Assembly: GCF_011170125.1 (NCBI RefSeq)
Contig: NZ_BLLN01000003.1
Span: 1,622,501 to 1,686,500 of the forward strand
Length of the DNA stretch: 64,000 nt
Reading direction: 5' to 3'
Source of the DNA: Streptomyces diastaticus subsp. diastaticus
GTDB taxonomy: Bacteria; Actinomycetota; Actinomycetes; Streptomycetales; Streptomycetaceae
Shown here: positions 41,990 through 49,888 of the stretch, one piece after another
How the letters are laid out: each line of letters opens with the position of its first letter
Position numbering within the stretch: position 1 is the first letter of the stretch
Translations under genes and position numbers: made by a program
The notes under the pieces: model-generated
The model's input: the letters and a program-made list of their open reading frames with translations, nothing else
Told to the model about the DNA's origin: nothing
Database searches by the model: none

Positions 41990-43456
41990 TTGACCACCCC
42001 CGACCTCCGGCGCCGCACACCGTGGCCCGCACTCCGCCGACCCGGGCAGGCCGTCCTGTCGGCCGTCCTCGCCGCCCTGTTCCTCGGCACCCTCGGCAAC
42101 GCGCCCGCCGGCCACGCCCGCAGCGCCCCGCCGCGGCCCACGGCCGCCGACTGCCCGCTCCGGCTCACCGGCACCGCCCGGTGCTACACCGGTCAGGACG
42201 CGAACGGCGCCCACTGGACGATGGCCGTACCGGTCCGCTGGAACGGCTCACTCGTCGTGCACGCCCACGGCGGCCCCGACCTGGGCGACACCTCCGACCC
42301 GGCCCGCAGCGCCGACGACCTCGAACGCTGGGCCGTGATGGTCGACGAGGGGTACGCCTGGGCCGGCTCCGCCTACCGCCGGGGCGGCTTCGGCACCCGC
42401 ATGGCCGCCGCCGACACCGAGAACGTCCGCCGCCTGTTCACCGACCACTTCGGCCGCCCCGGGCGGACCTACCTGCACGGCCAGTCCTGGGGCGGCGACG
42501 TCGCCGCCAAGACCGCCGAGACGTACGGCGGCCGGCCCGGAGCCTACGACGGCGTCCTCCTGACCAACGGCGTCCTCGGCGGCGGCTCGCGCGGCTACGA
42601 CCACCGCGTCGACCTGCGGGTCGTCTACCAGTACTACTGCCGCAACCACCCGCGCCCCACCGAACCCCAGTACCCCCTGTGGCAGGGAGTGCGCGCCGGC
42701 TCCACGCTGACCCCCGCCGGGCTTGGCGCGCGCCTCGAGGAATGCACCGGCCACACCCTGGACCCGGCCGAGCGCACCGCCGCCCAGCAGCGCAACCTCG
42801 ACGACATCCTGGCCGTCACCCGCGTCCCCGAACGGACCCTGGAGGCTCATCTGCGGTTCGCCACCTTCACCTTCCGCGACATCGTGACCGACCGGCTCGG
42901 CGGACGTAACCCGTTCGGCAACCGGGGCGTCCGCTACACCGGCTCCCACGACGACGCGGCACTCAACGCGGGCGTCGAACGGTTCGCCCCCGACCCCACC
43001 GCCCGCCGCGACCTCTCCTACGACAGCGACCTCACGGGCAAGGTCTCCCTCCCCGTCCTCACCCTCCACGCCATCGACGACCCGACGGCCTTCGTCGAGC
43101 ACGAGGCGGCCTACCGCGCCACCGTGCACGGCGCCGGCCGGGGCCGGAACCTGGTCCAGACGTTCACGAAGGAGAGTGAGCACAGCGGGCTGAGCGACTC
43201 CGAGTACGCCAACTCCCTCGCCGCCCTGGACGCCTGGGCGCGCACCGGACACAAGCCGTCACCGCGGGCGATCGCGGACTCCTGCGAGAGGTACGACGCC
43301 ACCTACGGAACCGGGTGCTTCTACGATCCAGACCACCGTCCCCCGCCGTACGCCTCGCGGGTCCGCCCCCGTCCCGGGGGCCTGGACTGGCCCGCCATGA
43401 CCGCCGCCCGGGAACGGGCGTGGAGCCGGATCGGGGGAGTGGGCATCGCACCCTGA
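41990..43456 (+). CDS. Secreted alpha/beta hydrolase
   Basis: 488 residues with a TTG start at 41990, chosen for the ACAGGAG about 6 nt upstream. An N-terminal Arg-rich region and helix (AVLSAVLAALFLGTLGNAPA) form a Sec signal peptide ending near AGHARSA. Nucleophile elbow LHGQSWGGDVAAK near residue 167; probable acid in LTLHAIDDPTAF and base His in TKESEHSGLSDSEY. Internal cysteines suggest disulfides outside the cell. The oxyanion motif VVHAHGGPDLGD is a HGGP-type feature. Possibly an esterase or tripeptidyl-peptidase-like enzyme; substrate unknown. Confidence 0.8.
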   Translation: MTTPDLRRRTPWPALRRPGQAVLSAVLAALFLGTLGNAPAGHARSAPPRPTAADCPLRLTGTARCYTGQDANGAHWTMAVPVRWNGSLVVHAHGGPDLGDTSDPARSADDLERWAVMVDEGYAWAGSAYRRGGFGTRMAAADTENVRRLFTDHFGRPGRTYLHGQSWGGDVAAKTAETYGGRPGAYDGVLLTNGVLGGGSRGYDHRVDLRVVYQYYCRNHPRPTEPQYPLWQGVRAGSTLTPAGLGARLEECTGHTLDPAERTAAQQRNLDDILAVTRVPERTLEAHLRFATFTFRDIVTDRLGGRNPFGNRGVRYTGSHDDAALNAGVERFAPDPTARRDLSYDSDLTGKVSLPVLTLHAIDDPTAFVEHEAAYRATVHGAGRGRNLVQTFTKESEHSGLSDSEYANSLAALDAWARTGHKPSPRAIADSCERYDATYGTGCFYDPDHRPPPYASRVRPRPGGLDWPAMTAARERAWSRIGGVGIAP

Positions 43457-43658
43457 CGCCCACCCCGGCGGGGCTCCCCGGAGCCGCCGCGACGTGGCCG
43501 GCCGGCTCCGGGCGAGGCCAGGGGCCGCCACGAAGCGCGAGCCGGCCACGACCGGCCCGCTCGGCCGCGACGCGGGGGTTTGCCACGGGGGCCGGGCCGG
43601 TCCGTCCGGAGTAGCCGGAGAGGCGGGGGGAGGTCCGGGCGCGCAGGCTGGGGGAGAC

Positions 43659-44549
43659 ATGAGTGATGTACGAGGCCTCGGCCGGCGTGGGTATCGCGTT
43701 CGTTGGCTGGCGGCGGGCTCCGGAGCGGTGGCCGCCGCCGTCCTTCTCGCGCTGCCCCTGGCCGGAGTCCCCCCTTTCGGTGGCGGCCCGGCCCCGCAGG
43801 CCCGTACGCCCGCCACCCCGGCCGACCCGCTCGTCTGGGCCAGGACGCTGAAGCCCCCGATCGTCACCCGCGCCCAGTGGGGAGCCGATCCGGCGCTGCT
43901 CGACCAGAAGCCGCACTACGCGGACGAGGTACGGGCGGTGGTCATCCACCACACCAGCCATCCCAACGGTTACGACTGCGCGGACAGCCCCGCCCTCGTC
44001 CGGGAGATCTACGAGGCGCACGCGGTGAACGAGGCATGGGGCGACATCGGTTACAACTTCCTCGTCGACACCTGCGGCACGATCTTCGAAGGGCGCCTCG
44101 GCGGTACGGACCGCGCGGTGATCGGGGCGCACACCGTCGGCCTGAACACGGGCACCACCGGGATCGCGGCGATCGGCACCTTCACGGCCGGAACACCGGT
44201 GCCCGAACCGATGCTCCGGTCGATCGAGAAACTCATCGCCTGGAAGCTGGGCCTCGCCCAGACCGCTCCCGCCGCACGGACCCACCTCCTCTCCCGGAAC
44301 AGCGACAGCCGCTTCGACAAGAACACCACGGTCACCATGCCGACCGTCTTCGGCCACATCGACGCCTACGAGACGAACTGCCCCGGCGACGCCCTCATGC
44401 GGCTCCTCCCCGCCCTGCGCGAGGGCGCCGCCCACCTGCAGGGTGAGGCGAAGGTCCTCGCCCACGAGAAGGACCGGCAGACCCGCCGTCAGGCGGACGG
44501 CGCACCGGGTGGCCCCGCCGCCCGCCCCGCCCCGTCCGGAACCGGCTGA
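43659..44549 (+). CDS. Secreted N-acetylmuramoyl-L-alanine amidase, PGRP family
   Basis: 296 residues from ATG 43659 (GGGGGAGAC upstream). Signal/anchor helix GSGAVAAAVLLALPLAGVPP. The amidase_2/PGRP domain starts PPIVTRAQWGADPAL and has zinc ligands His in AVVIHHTSHPNGYDC and a His in VFGHIDAYETNCPGD, plus catalytic Tyr in GDIGYNFLVDTCGTIFEGR and IGAHTVGLNTGTTGIAAIG. It cleaves the bond between muramic acid and L-Ala in peptidoglycan. A basic, low-complexity tail follows. It precedes the sigma-lectin gene. Confidence 0.9.
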   Translation: MSDVRGLGRRGYRVRWLAAGSGAVAAAVLLALPLAGVPPFGGGPAPQARTPATPADPLVWARTLKPPIVTRAQWGADPALLDQKPHYADEVRAVVIHHTSHPNGYDCADSPALVREIYEAHAVNEAWGDIGYNFLVDTCGTIFEGRLGGTDRAVIGAHTVGLNTGTTGIAAIGTFTAGTPVPEPMLRSIEKLIAWKLGLAQTAPAARTHLLSRNSDSRFDKNTTVTMPTVFGHIDAYETNCPGDALMRLLPALREGAAHLQGEAKVLAHEKDRQTRRQADGAPGGPAARPAPSGTG

Positions 44550-44679
44550 CCGGCCCCGTCCCCGCCGTCCTGAGGAGGCACGGCACCGCCGCGTCCGGCC
44601 GGCCTCCAGCTCGGTAGGCTGCCCCGATGGCAGTTGAGTGCGGGCAGCTCCCGGGAACCGCCGGCGCGGGGGGTGGCCG

Positions 44680-46293
44680 GTGACCGGCGACGAGGACCAG
44701 CGGTCCGACGAGGCGCTGGCCGCCGCGTTGCGGGACGGCGCGGACAGGGGCGCCACCGAGGAGCTGTACCGCCGTCACGCTCCCGCCGTCCTGGCGTACG
44801 CGCGGCTGTGCTGCCGCGACCCGCACACCGCGGAGGACCTGGCCTCGGAGGCTTTCACCCGGACGGTGCAGGCGGTGCGCGGCGGGAAGGGGCCGGCTCA
44901 TGCGTGGCGGCCCTATCTGCTGGCCGTGGTCCGCCACACCGCCGCGGACTGGGCGGCCCAGGCCCGGCGCGTGGAGCTCGAACCCGGCTTCGGGGAGTGG
45001 CTGGATTCCCTGGCCGGGCCGGCGGGCGAGGGGCCGGCCGGTGCGCGCCGTGAACCGAGCGCGGAGGAGCGGGCGGTACGCGCCGAGGACGGCGGCATGA
45101 TCGCGGCGGCCTTCCGCTCCCTGCCCGAGCGGTGGCGGGCGGTGCTCTGGCACAGCGTGGTGGAGGAGGAGCCGGCGGCCCGGGTGGGCCGGCTGCTGGG
45201 GCTCACCCCCAGTGGGGTGGCGTCGCTGACGTCACGTGCGCGCGAGGGGCTGCGGGAGGCCTACCTCGCCGCGCACGCGGAGCAGGGGGCGGCCGAGGAG
45301 GAGTGCCGCCGGTGCGGCAGCCGCCTGGCCGCGGCGGTGCGCCGGCCGCGCCCGCGCAAGGACACCCTCCTGGAGCGGCACCTGGAGCGCTGCGCACGGT
45401 GCCGCGGGGCGGCGCGGGAACTCGCCGACCTCAACCAGCGGCTGCGCACGGTCCTGCCTGTCGCGGTGCTGCTGTTCGGCGGCCCGGGCTACCTGACGGC
45501 GCGCCCCGCCGCCTCGGGCGCCACCTGCGCGGGGGAGTCGGCCCGGGCCGCCGGGCGGACGGCGGGCGCGAAGGCGGCGCTGGCCGTGGGGACCGTGGCG
45601 GTGCTCTTCGGCGGATGGCTGTGGTGGCCCGGCGGCGAGACGCCGGACCGGCCCGCCGCGCGTCCGGGCGCCGCCACCCCCTCCGTCGGCGCGAAAGCCG
45701 CGCGGACGCCCTCGGCCGGCGCCGGCCACTCACCGTCCCCCTCGCCCTCGCCCGTGCCCAAACCGTCCCGGTCCGTGGTGAACTCCCCCTCGGCCACGGC
45801 TGTCCCGAGCCTGCCACAGGGCGCGTTGGGCGGACCGAGCGCGCTGCGGTTCGTGTCGACCGGCGGTTGCCTGGCGATACCGGGCGGCGCGGCGGAGTCC
45901 GGGACGCGCCCCGTGGAGGCCGGGTGCGACGGTGGGGCCGCCCAGCGCTGGGTGCTGCTGGAACCGTATCCGGGGGACCGGGCGCGGACCCAGGTGCGCA
46001 ACGAGGCGACGGGGCTGTGCCTGACGCGGTCGGGCGGTATGCAGGACCACGCCCCGGTGGAGCAGCACGCCTGCGACGCCGCACGCCAGACCCAGTTGTG
46101 GAACCTGTGGACGGACACCGCGAAGGGCGAGATGGCCCTGCGCGACGCGGACGGTGCCCGGTATCTGGGACTCGTCGAGTGGGCGCGGGCGGACCAGGGG
46201 GAGGACCACGCGCCGGCGATCGGCACCACGCGGTACTACTACGGGTCCGCCTCCATGAGGCTCCGGTTCGACCCGGCCCTGCTGACAAGGTAA
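44680..46293 (+). CDS. ECF sigma factor fused to zinc-finger, membrane helices and ricin-type lectin
   Basis: 537 residues, GTG 44680. Sigma-70 region 2, residues about 20-90: ELYRRHAPAVLAYARLCCRD, DPHTAEDLASEAFTRTVQAV. Region 4, about 150-205: AAFRSLPERWRAVLWHSVVE, GRLLGLTPSGVASLTSRARE. A zf-HC2-like motif, HLERCARCRGAARELA, follows near 240. Then two helices, VLPVAVLLFGGPGYL and ALAVGTVAVLFGGWLWWPG, and a Pro/Ser linker. Residues about 385-537 look like a ricin B lectin (GGCLAIPGGAAESGTRPVEA; QRW and QLW repeats). Regulator, anti-sigma-like anchor and extracellular sugar sensor would be in one chain. This matches the large Streptomyces ECF groups with C-terminal extensions as I recall them. 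Confidence 0.88.
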   Translation: MTGDEDQRSDEALAAALRDGADRGATEELYRRHAPAVLAYARLCCRDPHTAEDLASEAFTRTVQAVRGGKGPAHAWRPYLLAVVRHTAADWAAQARRVELEPGFGEWLDSLAGPAGEGPAGARREPSAEERAVRAEDGGMIAAAFRSLPERWRAVLWHSVVEEEPAARVGRLLGLTPSGVASLTSRAREGLREAYLAAHAEQGAAEEECRRCGSRLAAAVRRPRPRKDTLLERHLERCARCRGAARELADLNQRLRTVLPVAVLLFGGPGYLTARPAASGATCAGESARAAGRTAGAKAALAVGTVAVLFGGWLWWPGGETPDRPAARPGAATPSVGAKAARTPSAGAGHSPSPSPSPVPKPSRSVVNSPSATAVPSLPQGALGGPSALRFVSTGGCLAIPGGAAESGTRPVEAGCDGGAAQRWVLLEPYPGDRARTQVRNEATGLCLTRSGGMQDHAPVEQHACDAARQTQLWNLWTDTAKGEMALRDADGARYLGLVEWARADQGEDHAPAIGTTRYYYGSASMRLRFDPALLTR

Positions 46294-46381
46294 AGGGTTC
46301 GCAAAGTCGCGGGACGGCCGAGGAGCGGCGCCCTCCTTGTCCGCGGAAGCACTTCCGAACCTCGCGAAGGAACACAGGACC

Positions 46382-47725
46382 ATGAAGACGACCATCGCCG
46401 GCCGCGTCGCGCTGGCCACCGGTATCGCCGCGCTCACCGCAGGACTCCTCCCCGCCGCGGCGCACGCGGCCGACGCCCGGGGCGAGAGGAAGACCCTCCC
46501 CGTCCTGGTGGAGTTCAGCGACAGCGCCTTCCAGCACCCCGGCCAGGTGAAGGCCGGCACGCCGGACACCTACTTCGGCCCCGGAGAGGAGTCGCTCGCC
46601 TCCTTCCTCTCCGAGGTCTCACGCGGGCAGTTCACCACGGTGCCGGCCGTCCCGGAGAAGGTCGTCGGCCCCGTCCGGCTGCCGATGGCGGCCGCCGGCT
46701 GCGACCACGGGCGGATCAACTCCCTGACCCAGGAGGCGCTGGCCGCGAAGGGGCTGGTGCGCGGCGAGGACTACGAGAGCCTGTCGATCATCTTCCCGGC
46801 ACAGAAGACCGGCTGCGCCTGGGCCGGCCTCGGCAGCGTCCCCGGCCCCTACACCTGGATCAACCTGTACGGCACCGCCAGTGGTCTGGGTGTCCTCGGC
46901 CACGAGTTCGGGCACAACCTCGGCCTGGGCCACCAGGGCCGTGCGATGTGCACCGACGGCGACCTCGTCGACTGCGAGACGAACGGCACCAGTTCCAAGT
47001 CGCTGATGGGCGGAGGCGGTCCCGCGGCCGGCTTCTCCGCGCCCGAGATGATCCGCACGGGATGGCTCTCGGGCGGCGAGGCGGTCGAGGTCACCGAGTC
47101 GGGTACGTTCACCCTGCGCCCGCTGCACGGCGAGGGCGGGGGTACGCGGGCCCTGGACATCCCGATGGGCGAGGACCGCCTCGTCGTCGAGTACCGCCAC
47201 GCGGCGGGCTCCTTCGACGCGGGCATCGAGGGTGTGCACGTCTACCGGGTGCCCGAGGGTGCCTACGGCTCCTCCTCGCTGATCGACCTGACCGAGGCGA
47301 ACAGCACGGCCGGCAACGACGCGCCCGCGGACGCGGACGCCGTCACGTCCCTGACGGACAAGGCCGGCAAGGTCTCCGTGGCCGTCGTCGCCGCCGCCGA
47401 CGGCAAGGCCGAGATCGAGGTCGCCGTCAACGGCGACCCCCTGACGTCCGGCGGGGGCGCCGCCAAGGAAGAGGCGCGACGGCCCGCGGCTCCCGACCCG
47501 GAGCACACCGGCACGGAGAAGGACGCGGGTGACGGCCTCCCCGGCGGCGTCAAGGCCGACAGCGCCGGCCGCGAGCCGGCCGACGGCCCCGCTTCCGGAT
47601 CGGCGGCGGATCTCGCCGCGACCGGCGGTGACGCGAGCGTCCTGCCGTTGGCCGCGGGCGGTGCCGTCCTGGTGGCGGCCGGTGCGGGCGCCCTCGTCGT
47701 CCTGCGCCGCCGCAAGCGCGCCTGA
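46382..47725 (+). CDS. Sortase-anchored extracellular zinc metalloprotease
   Basis: 447 residues, ATG 46382 with GAAGGA upstream. Sec signal peptide MKTTIAGRVALATGIAALTA ending AAHA. The active site HEFGHNLGLGH near residue 177 fits HExxHxxGxxH, and SLMGGGGPAAGFSA supplies the Met-turn, so it belongs to the metzincin/M6-like group. The C-terminus has a Pro/Gly-rich wall-spanning region, then LAATG (LAxTG, the sortase-E type signal), a hydrophobic segment and RRRKRA. It is therefore expected covalently bound to the cell wall. It follows the sigma-lectin gene by 88 bp. Confidence 0.9.
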   Translation: MKTTIAGRVALATGIAALTAGLLPAAAHAADARGERKTLPVLVEFSDSAFQHPGQVKAGTPDTYFGPGEESLASFLSEVSRGQFTTVPAVPEKVVGPVRLPMAAAGCDHGRINSLTQEALAAKGLVRGEDYESLSIIFPAQKTGCAWAGLGSVPGPYTWINLYGTASGLGVLGHEFGHNLGLGHQGRAMCTDGDLVDCETNGTSSKSLMGGGGPAAGFSAPEMIRTGWLSGGEAVEVTESGTFTLRPLHGEGGGTRALDIPMGEDRLVVEYRHAAGSFDAGIEGVHVYRVPEGAYGSSSLIDLTEANSTAGNDAPADADAVTSLTDKAGKVSVAVVAAADGKAEIEVAVNGDPLTSGGGAAKEEARRPAAPDPEHTGTEKDAGDGLPGGVKADSAGREPADGPASGSAADLAATGGDASVLPLAAGGAVLVAAGAGALVVLRRRKRA

Positions 47726-47738
47726 GCCCGGCGGCAGT

Positions 47739-47766
47739 CACCCCGGCCCTGGTGCGGGCCGGGGTG
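47739..47766 (+). terminator. Terminator after metalloprotease
   Basis: Arms of 10 bp (CACCCCGGCC and GGCCGGGGTG) with an 8-nt loop, starting 14 bp after the stop codon. Confidence 0.75.
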
Positions 47767-47909
47767 GCGGTGGCCGAGGGGCGCCGGCCGCGCCGGAGGG
47801 CCGGCGGCCCCGGAGCGCAGTCCTGACGCCGGCGTGCGCCACCCGGACCAGGGTGTGGCACGCCGGTGGGACCCCCCGGGGGAGCACCGTGCCGCTGTCG
47901 CCCCCGGTC

Positions 47910-47962
47910 TTGACGTGCCGACTGCGGCGCTATACGTTCCGCAACATCAGACATCTGATGTC
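47910..47962 (+). promoter_or_regulatory. Promoter with GntR-like operator for the beta-helix gene
   Basis: TTGACG (47910-47915) and TACGTT (47933-47938) form a 17-bp-spaced -35/-10 pair. Right after it ACATCAG-N4-CTGATGT (47944-47961), containing GACAT-CTG-ATGTC, is a perfect palindrome over the expected start of transcription. The 134-nt leader to the gene carries no obvious ORF. Confidence 0.7.
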
Positions 47963-48095
47963 CGGGAGTCCGTCCCACCGCGCCTGAGCCGGCAGGAGTC
48001 CGGCACGACACATCGCCCCCACGCTCGCGAGGAGCGCCGGGCCCCGGCCTCCGGCAGGCCGTGCGGCGCCCCACGATCCACCACGAGGAATCCCC

Positions 48096-49205
48096 ATGGC
48101 CCGTGCTTCCGAAGTCTCCGTGCTCAGCCGTCGCCGTGCCCTGACCGGCGTGGGAGCCGCCGGTCTCGCGGCCGCCCTCGCCACGGAGACGTCCGCTGCC
48201 CCCGCCGCCGCCGCGGACCCCTCCGGCGCGCTCCCCGTGCTGCGCCCCGGACAGGACTGGGCAAAGGTCCTCGCCGTCACGCCCCGGGTGCAGCTCCAGC
48301 CGGGGGCGGCCTACACCCTCGACGCGGGTGTCGAACTGCCCGGCGGATGCCTCATCGTGGGAAACGGCGCCACCGTCACAGTGGCCGACGACACCACCCC
48401 GGCGCTCACCGCCACTGCCCGAAACGCCGTCACGATCACCGGTATCCGGTTCCTCGGGCGCTCCGCCGACCCGGTGGGCACTCCCCAGAGCACCGGACAC
48501 GTCGCAGTGGCCCTCGACCGCTGCACCGACGTACGCGTCAGCGACTGCGACTTCCGCCACTGGCGCGGAGCCGGCATCACCGTGTCGGGCTCCGCCTCCG
48601 ACGACTACTTCCGGTACCGGGTGATGCTGCGGCACAACACCTTCCACGGCTGCTACTTCGGAGTCTCCATCACCGACCGCAGTGAGTACTCCCAGCTCAC
48701 CGGCAACAGCTTCACCTCCTGCCGGCTGGCGATCTGGAACTCCTCCGGCAACTGGACGGTGAACGGCAACACGGTGGTCGGCTGTCACGGCGCCTACTAC
48801 TCCTACGCCAGGACCAGCCCTTACGGCGACCTGACCAGCGACAACTGGAACCACGGCACCCTCGTGGGCAACACCTTCAACCACTCCAACGGCGGCGCCG
48901 GACGGCTGTGGAACACCAACGCCGCCTTCCCGATCGGCGGACAGAGCCAGGATCCGGGGCCGGGGATCGTCGTCGACGGCGTCCTGCCACCCACCTTCAG
49001 CGGCAACACGCTGTGGTACAGCGACGTGACCGCCGCCGGCCTGCGCGGCACCCGCTGGGTACTCTCCGGCAGCACCCTCTCCAACCTGACGGTCAACTGC
49101 GCCGGCGAGGTCCCCGTGCTGCTGGCCGGCACCCAGTCGAACGGCACCGCGAACGCGCCCGCGCTGGTGGGCAACGTCAAGGACGTGTTCGCGGGCCTGT
49201 ACTGA
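48096..49205 (+). CDS. Tat-exported right-handed beta-helix protein (polysaccharide lyase-like)
   Basis: 369 residues, ATG 48096. Twin-arginine signal VLSRRRALTGVGAAGLAAAL. Regular coils of a parallel beta-helix follow: AVTITGIRFLGR, CTDVRVSDCDFRHWRGAGIT, MLRHNTFHGCYFGVSITDRS, QLTGNSFTSCRLAIWNSSGN and NWTVNGNTVVGCHGAYYSYA. This fold is used by pectate lyases and related sugar enzymes. Active-site residues cannot be recognised, so enzymatic activity is uncertain. A strong promoter with a palindrome and terminators on both sides mark it as a monocistronic, regulated secreted protein. Confidence 0.8.
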   Translation: MARASEVSVLSRRRALTGVGAAGLAAALATETSAAPAAAADPSGALPVLRPGQDWAKVLAVTPRVQLQPGAAYTLDAGVELPGGCLIVGNGATVTVADDTTPALTATARNAVTITGIRFLGRSADPVGTPQSTGHVAVALDRCTDVRVSDCDFRHWRGAGITVSGSASDDYFRYRVMLRHNTFHGCYFGVSITDRSEYSQLTGNSFTSCRLAIWNSSGNWTVNGNTVVGCHGAYYSYARTSPYGDLTSDNWNHGTLVGNTFNHSNGGAGRLWNTNAAFPIGGQSQDPGPGIVVDGVLPPTFSGNTLWYSDVTAAGLRGTRWVLSGSTLSNLTVNCAGEVPVLLAGTQSNGTANAPALVGNVKDVFAGLY

Positions 49206-49235
49206 GCGACGGCCGTCCGCCCCGCCCCCACGCAC

Positions 49236-49274
49236 TTCCGGGTGACCCGGCCCCAGGGGCCGGGTCACCCGGAA
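49236..49274. terminator. Very strong bidirectional terminator
   Basis: Arms of about 19 bp (49236-49254 and 49256-49274, starting TTCCGGGTGACCCGG) are perfectly complementary around a tiny centre. It sits between the convergent beta-helix and membrane-protein genes. Confidence 0.85.
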
Positions 49275-49291
49275 GGCCGGCCACCGCGCGC

Positions 49292-49888
49292 TCAGACGTT
49301 CTCCGCCGACGTCCGGGGGAGCGGACCCCGGCCCACGTAGGCGACGAAGCCCGCCACGGCCAGCACCGCCGCGACCACGGCCGCCGGCCGGCTGTCGGCC
49401 GCCTGCGCCTGCCAGGTCAGCGCCTCGCCCGCCGTACCCGTGCCCGGGAAGGCGGCCGCGCCGAGCGTCCACCCGAGAGGCAGGAACCACGCCCGGGCGG
49501 TGCCGGTGGCCACCGCCCCCAGGGCGGTCAGACCCAGGAGGCCGACCGCGTCGCGGACGACGTGACCGAACGGGCCGAAACGCGTCGCGGTGGCCAGCGT
49601 GACCAGCAGGAGAACGAGCACGCATCCGAGGAGGGCCACCAGGTGGAGCGTCCGCAGTGCCCCCCACGGCCTCGCCGCCGTGCGGTCCAGGGAGTCGTCC
49701 GGGCCACCGAGGGTGACCGTGAGGACAGCCACGAGGAGCAGCACCGTCAGGGCGAGCAGAACCCCTCCGACCTCGCCCGCCCCGTTGGAGACGGCCGTCA
49801 GCAACCACGTGAGGGCGGTGACCGCGAACGCCCCGCCGAGCGCGCCCGGCACCCGGCGGGAGCGGATGTAGAGCGTCAGGCCCCTCAT
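49292..49888 (-). CDS. Membrane protein, ABC exporter-associated
   Basis: 198 residues from ATG 49888, which overlaps the preceding gene's stop (ATGA). About five hydrophobic helices, for example VLLALTVLLLVAVLTVTLGG, HLVALLGCVLVLLLVTLATA and AAVVAAVLAVAGFVAYVGRG. No ATP-binding or catalytic motif. It is the last gene of a five-gene operon headed by an ECF sigma factor and is probably a second membrane subunit of the ABC system. Confidence 0.75.
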   Translation of the reverse strand: MRGLTLYIRSRRVPGALGGAFAVTALTWLLTAVSNGAGEVGGVLLALTVLLLVAVLTVTLGGPDDSLDRTAARPWGALRTLHLVALLGCVLVLLLVTLATATRFGPFGHVVRDAVGLLGLTALGAVATGTARAWFLPLGWTLGAAAFPGTGTAGEALTWQAQAADSRPAAVVAAVLAVAGFVAYVGRGPLPRTSAENV

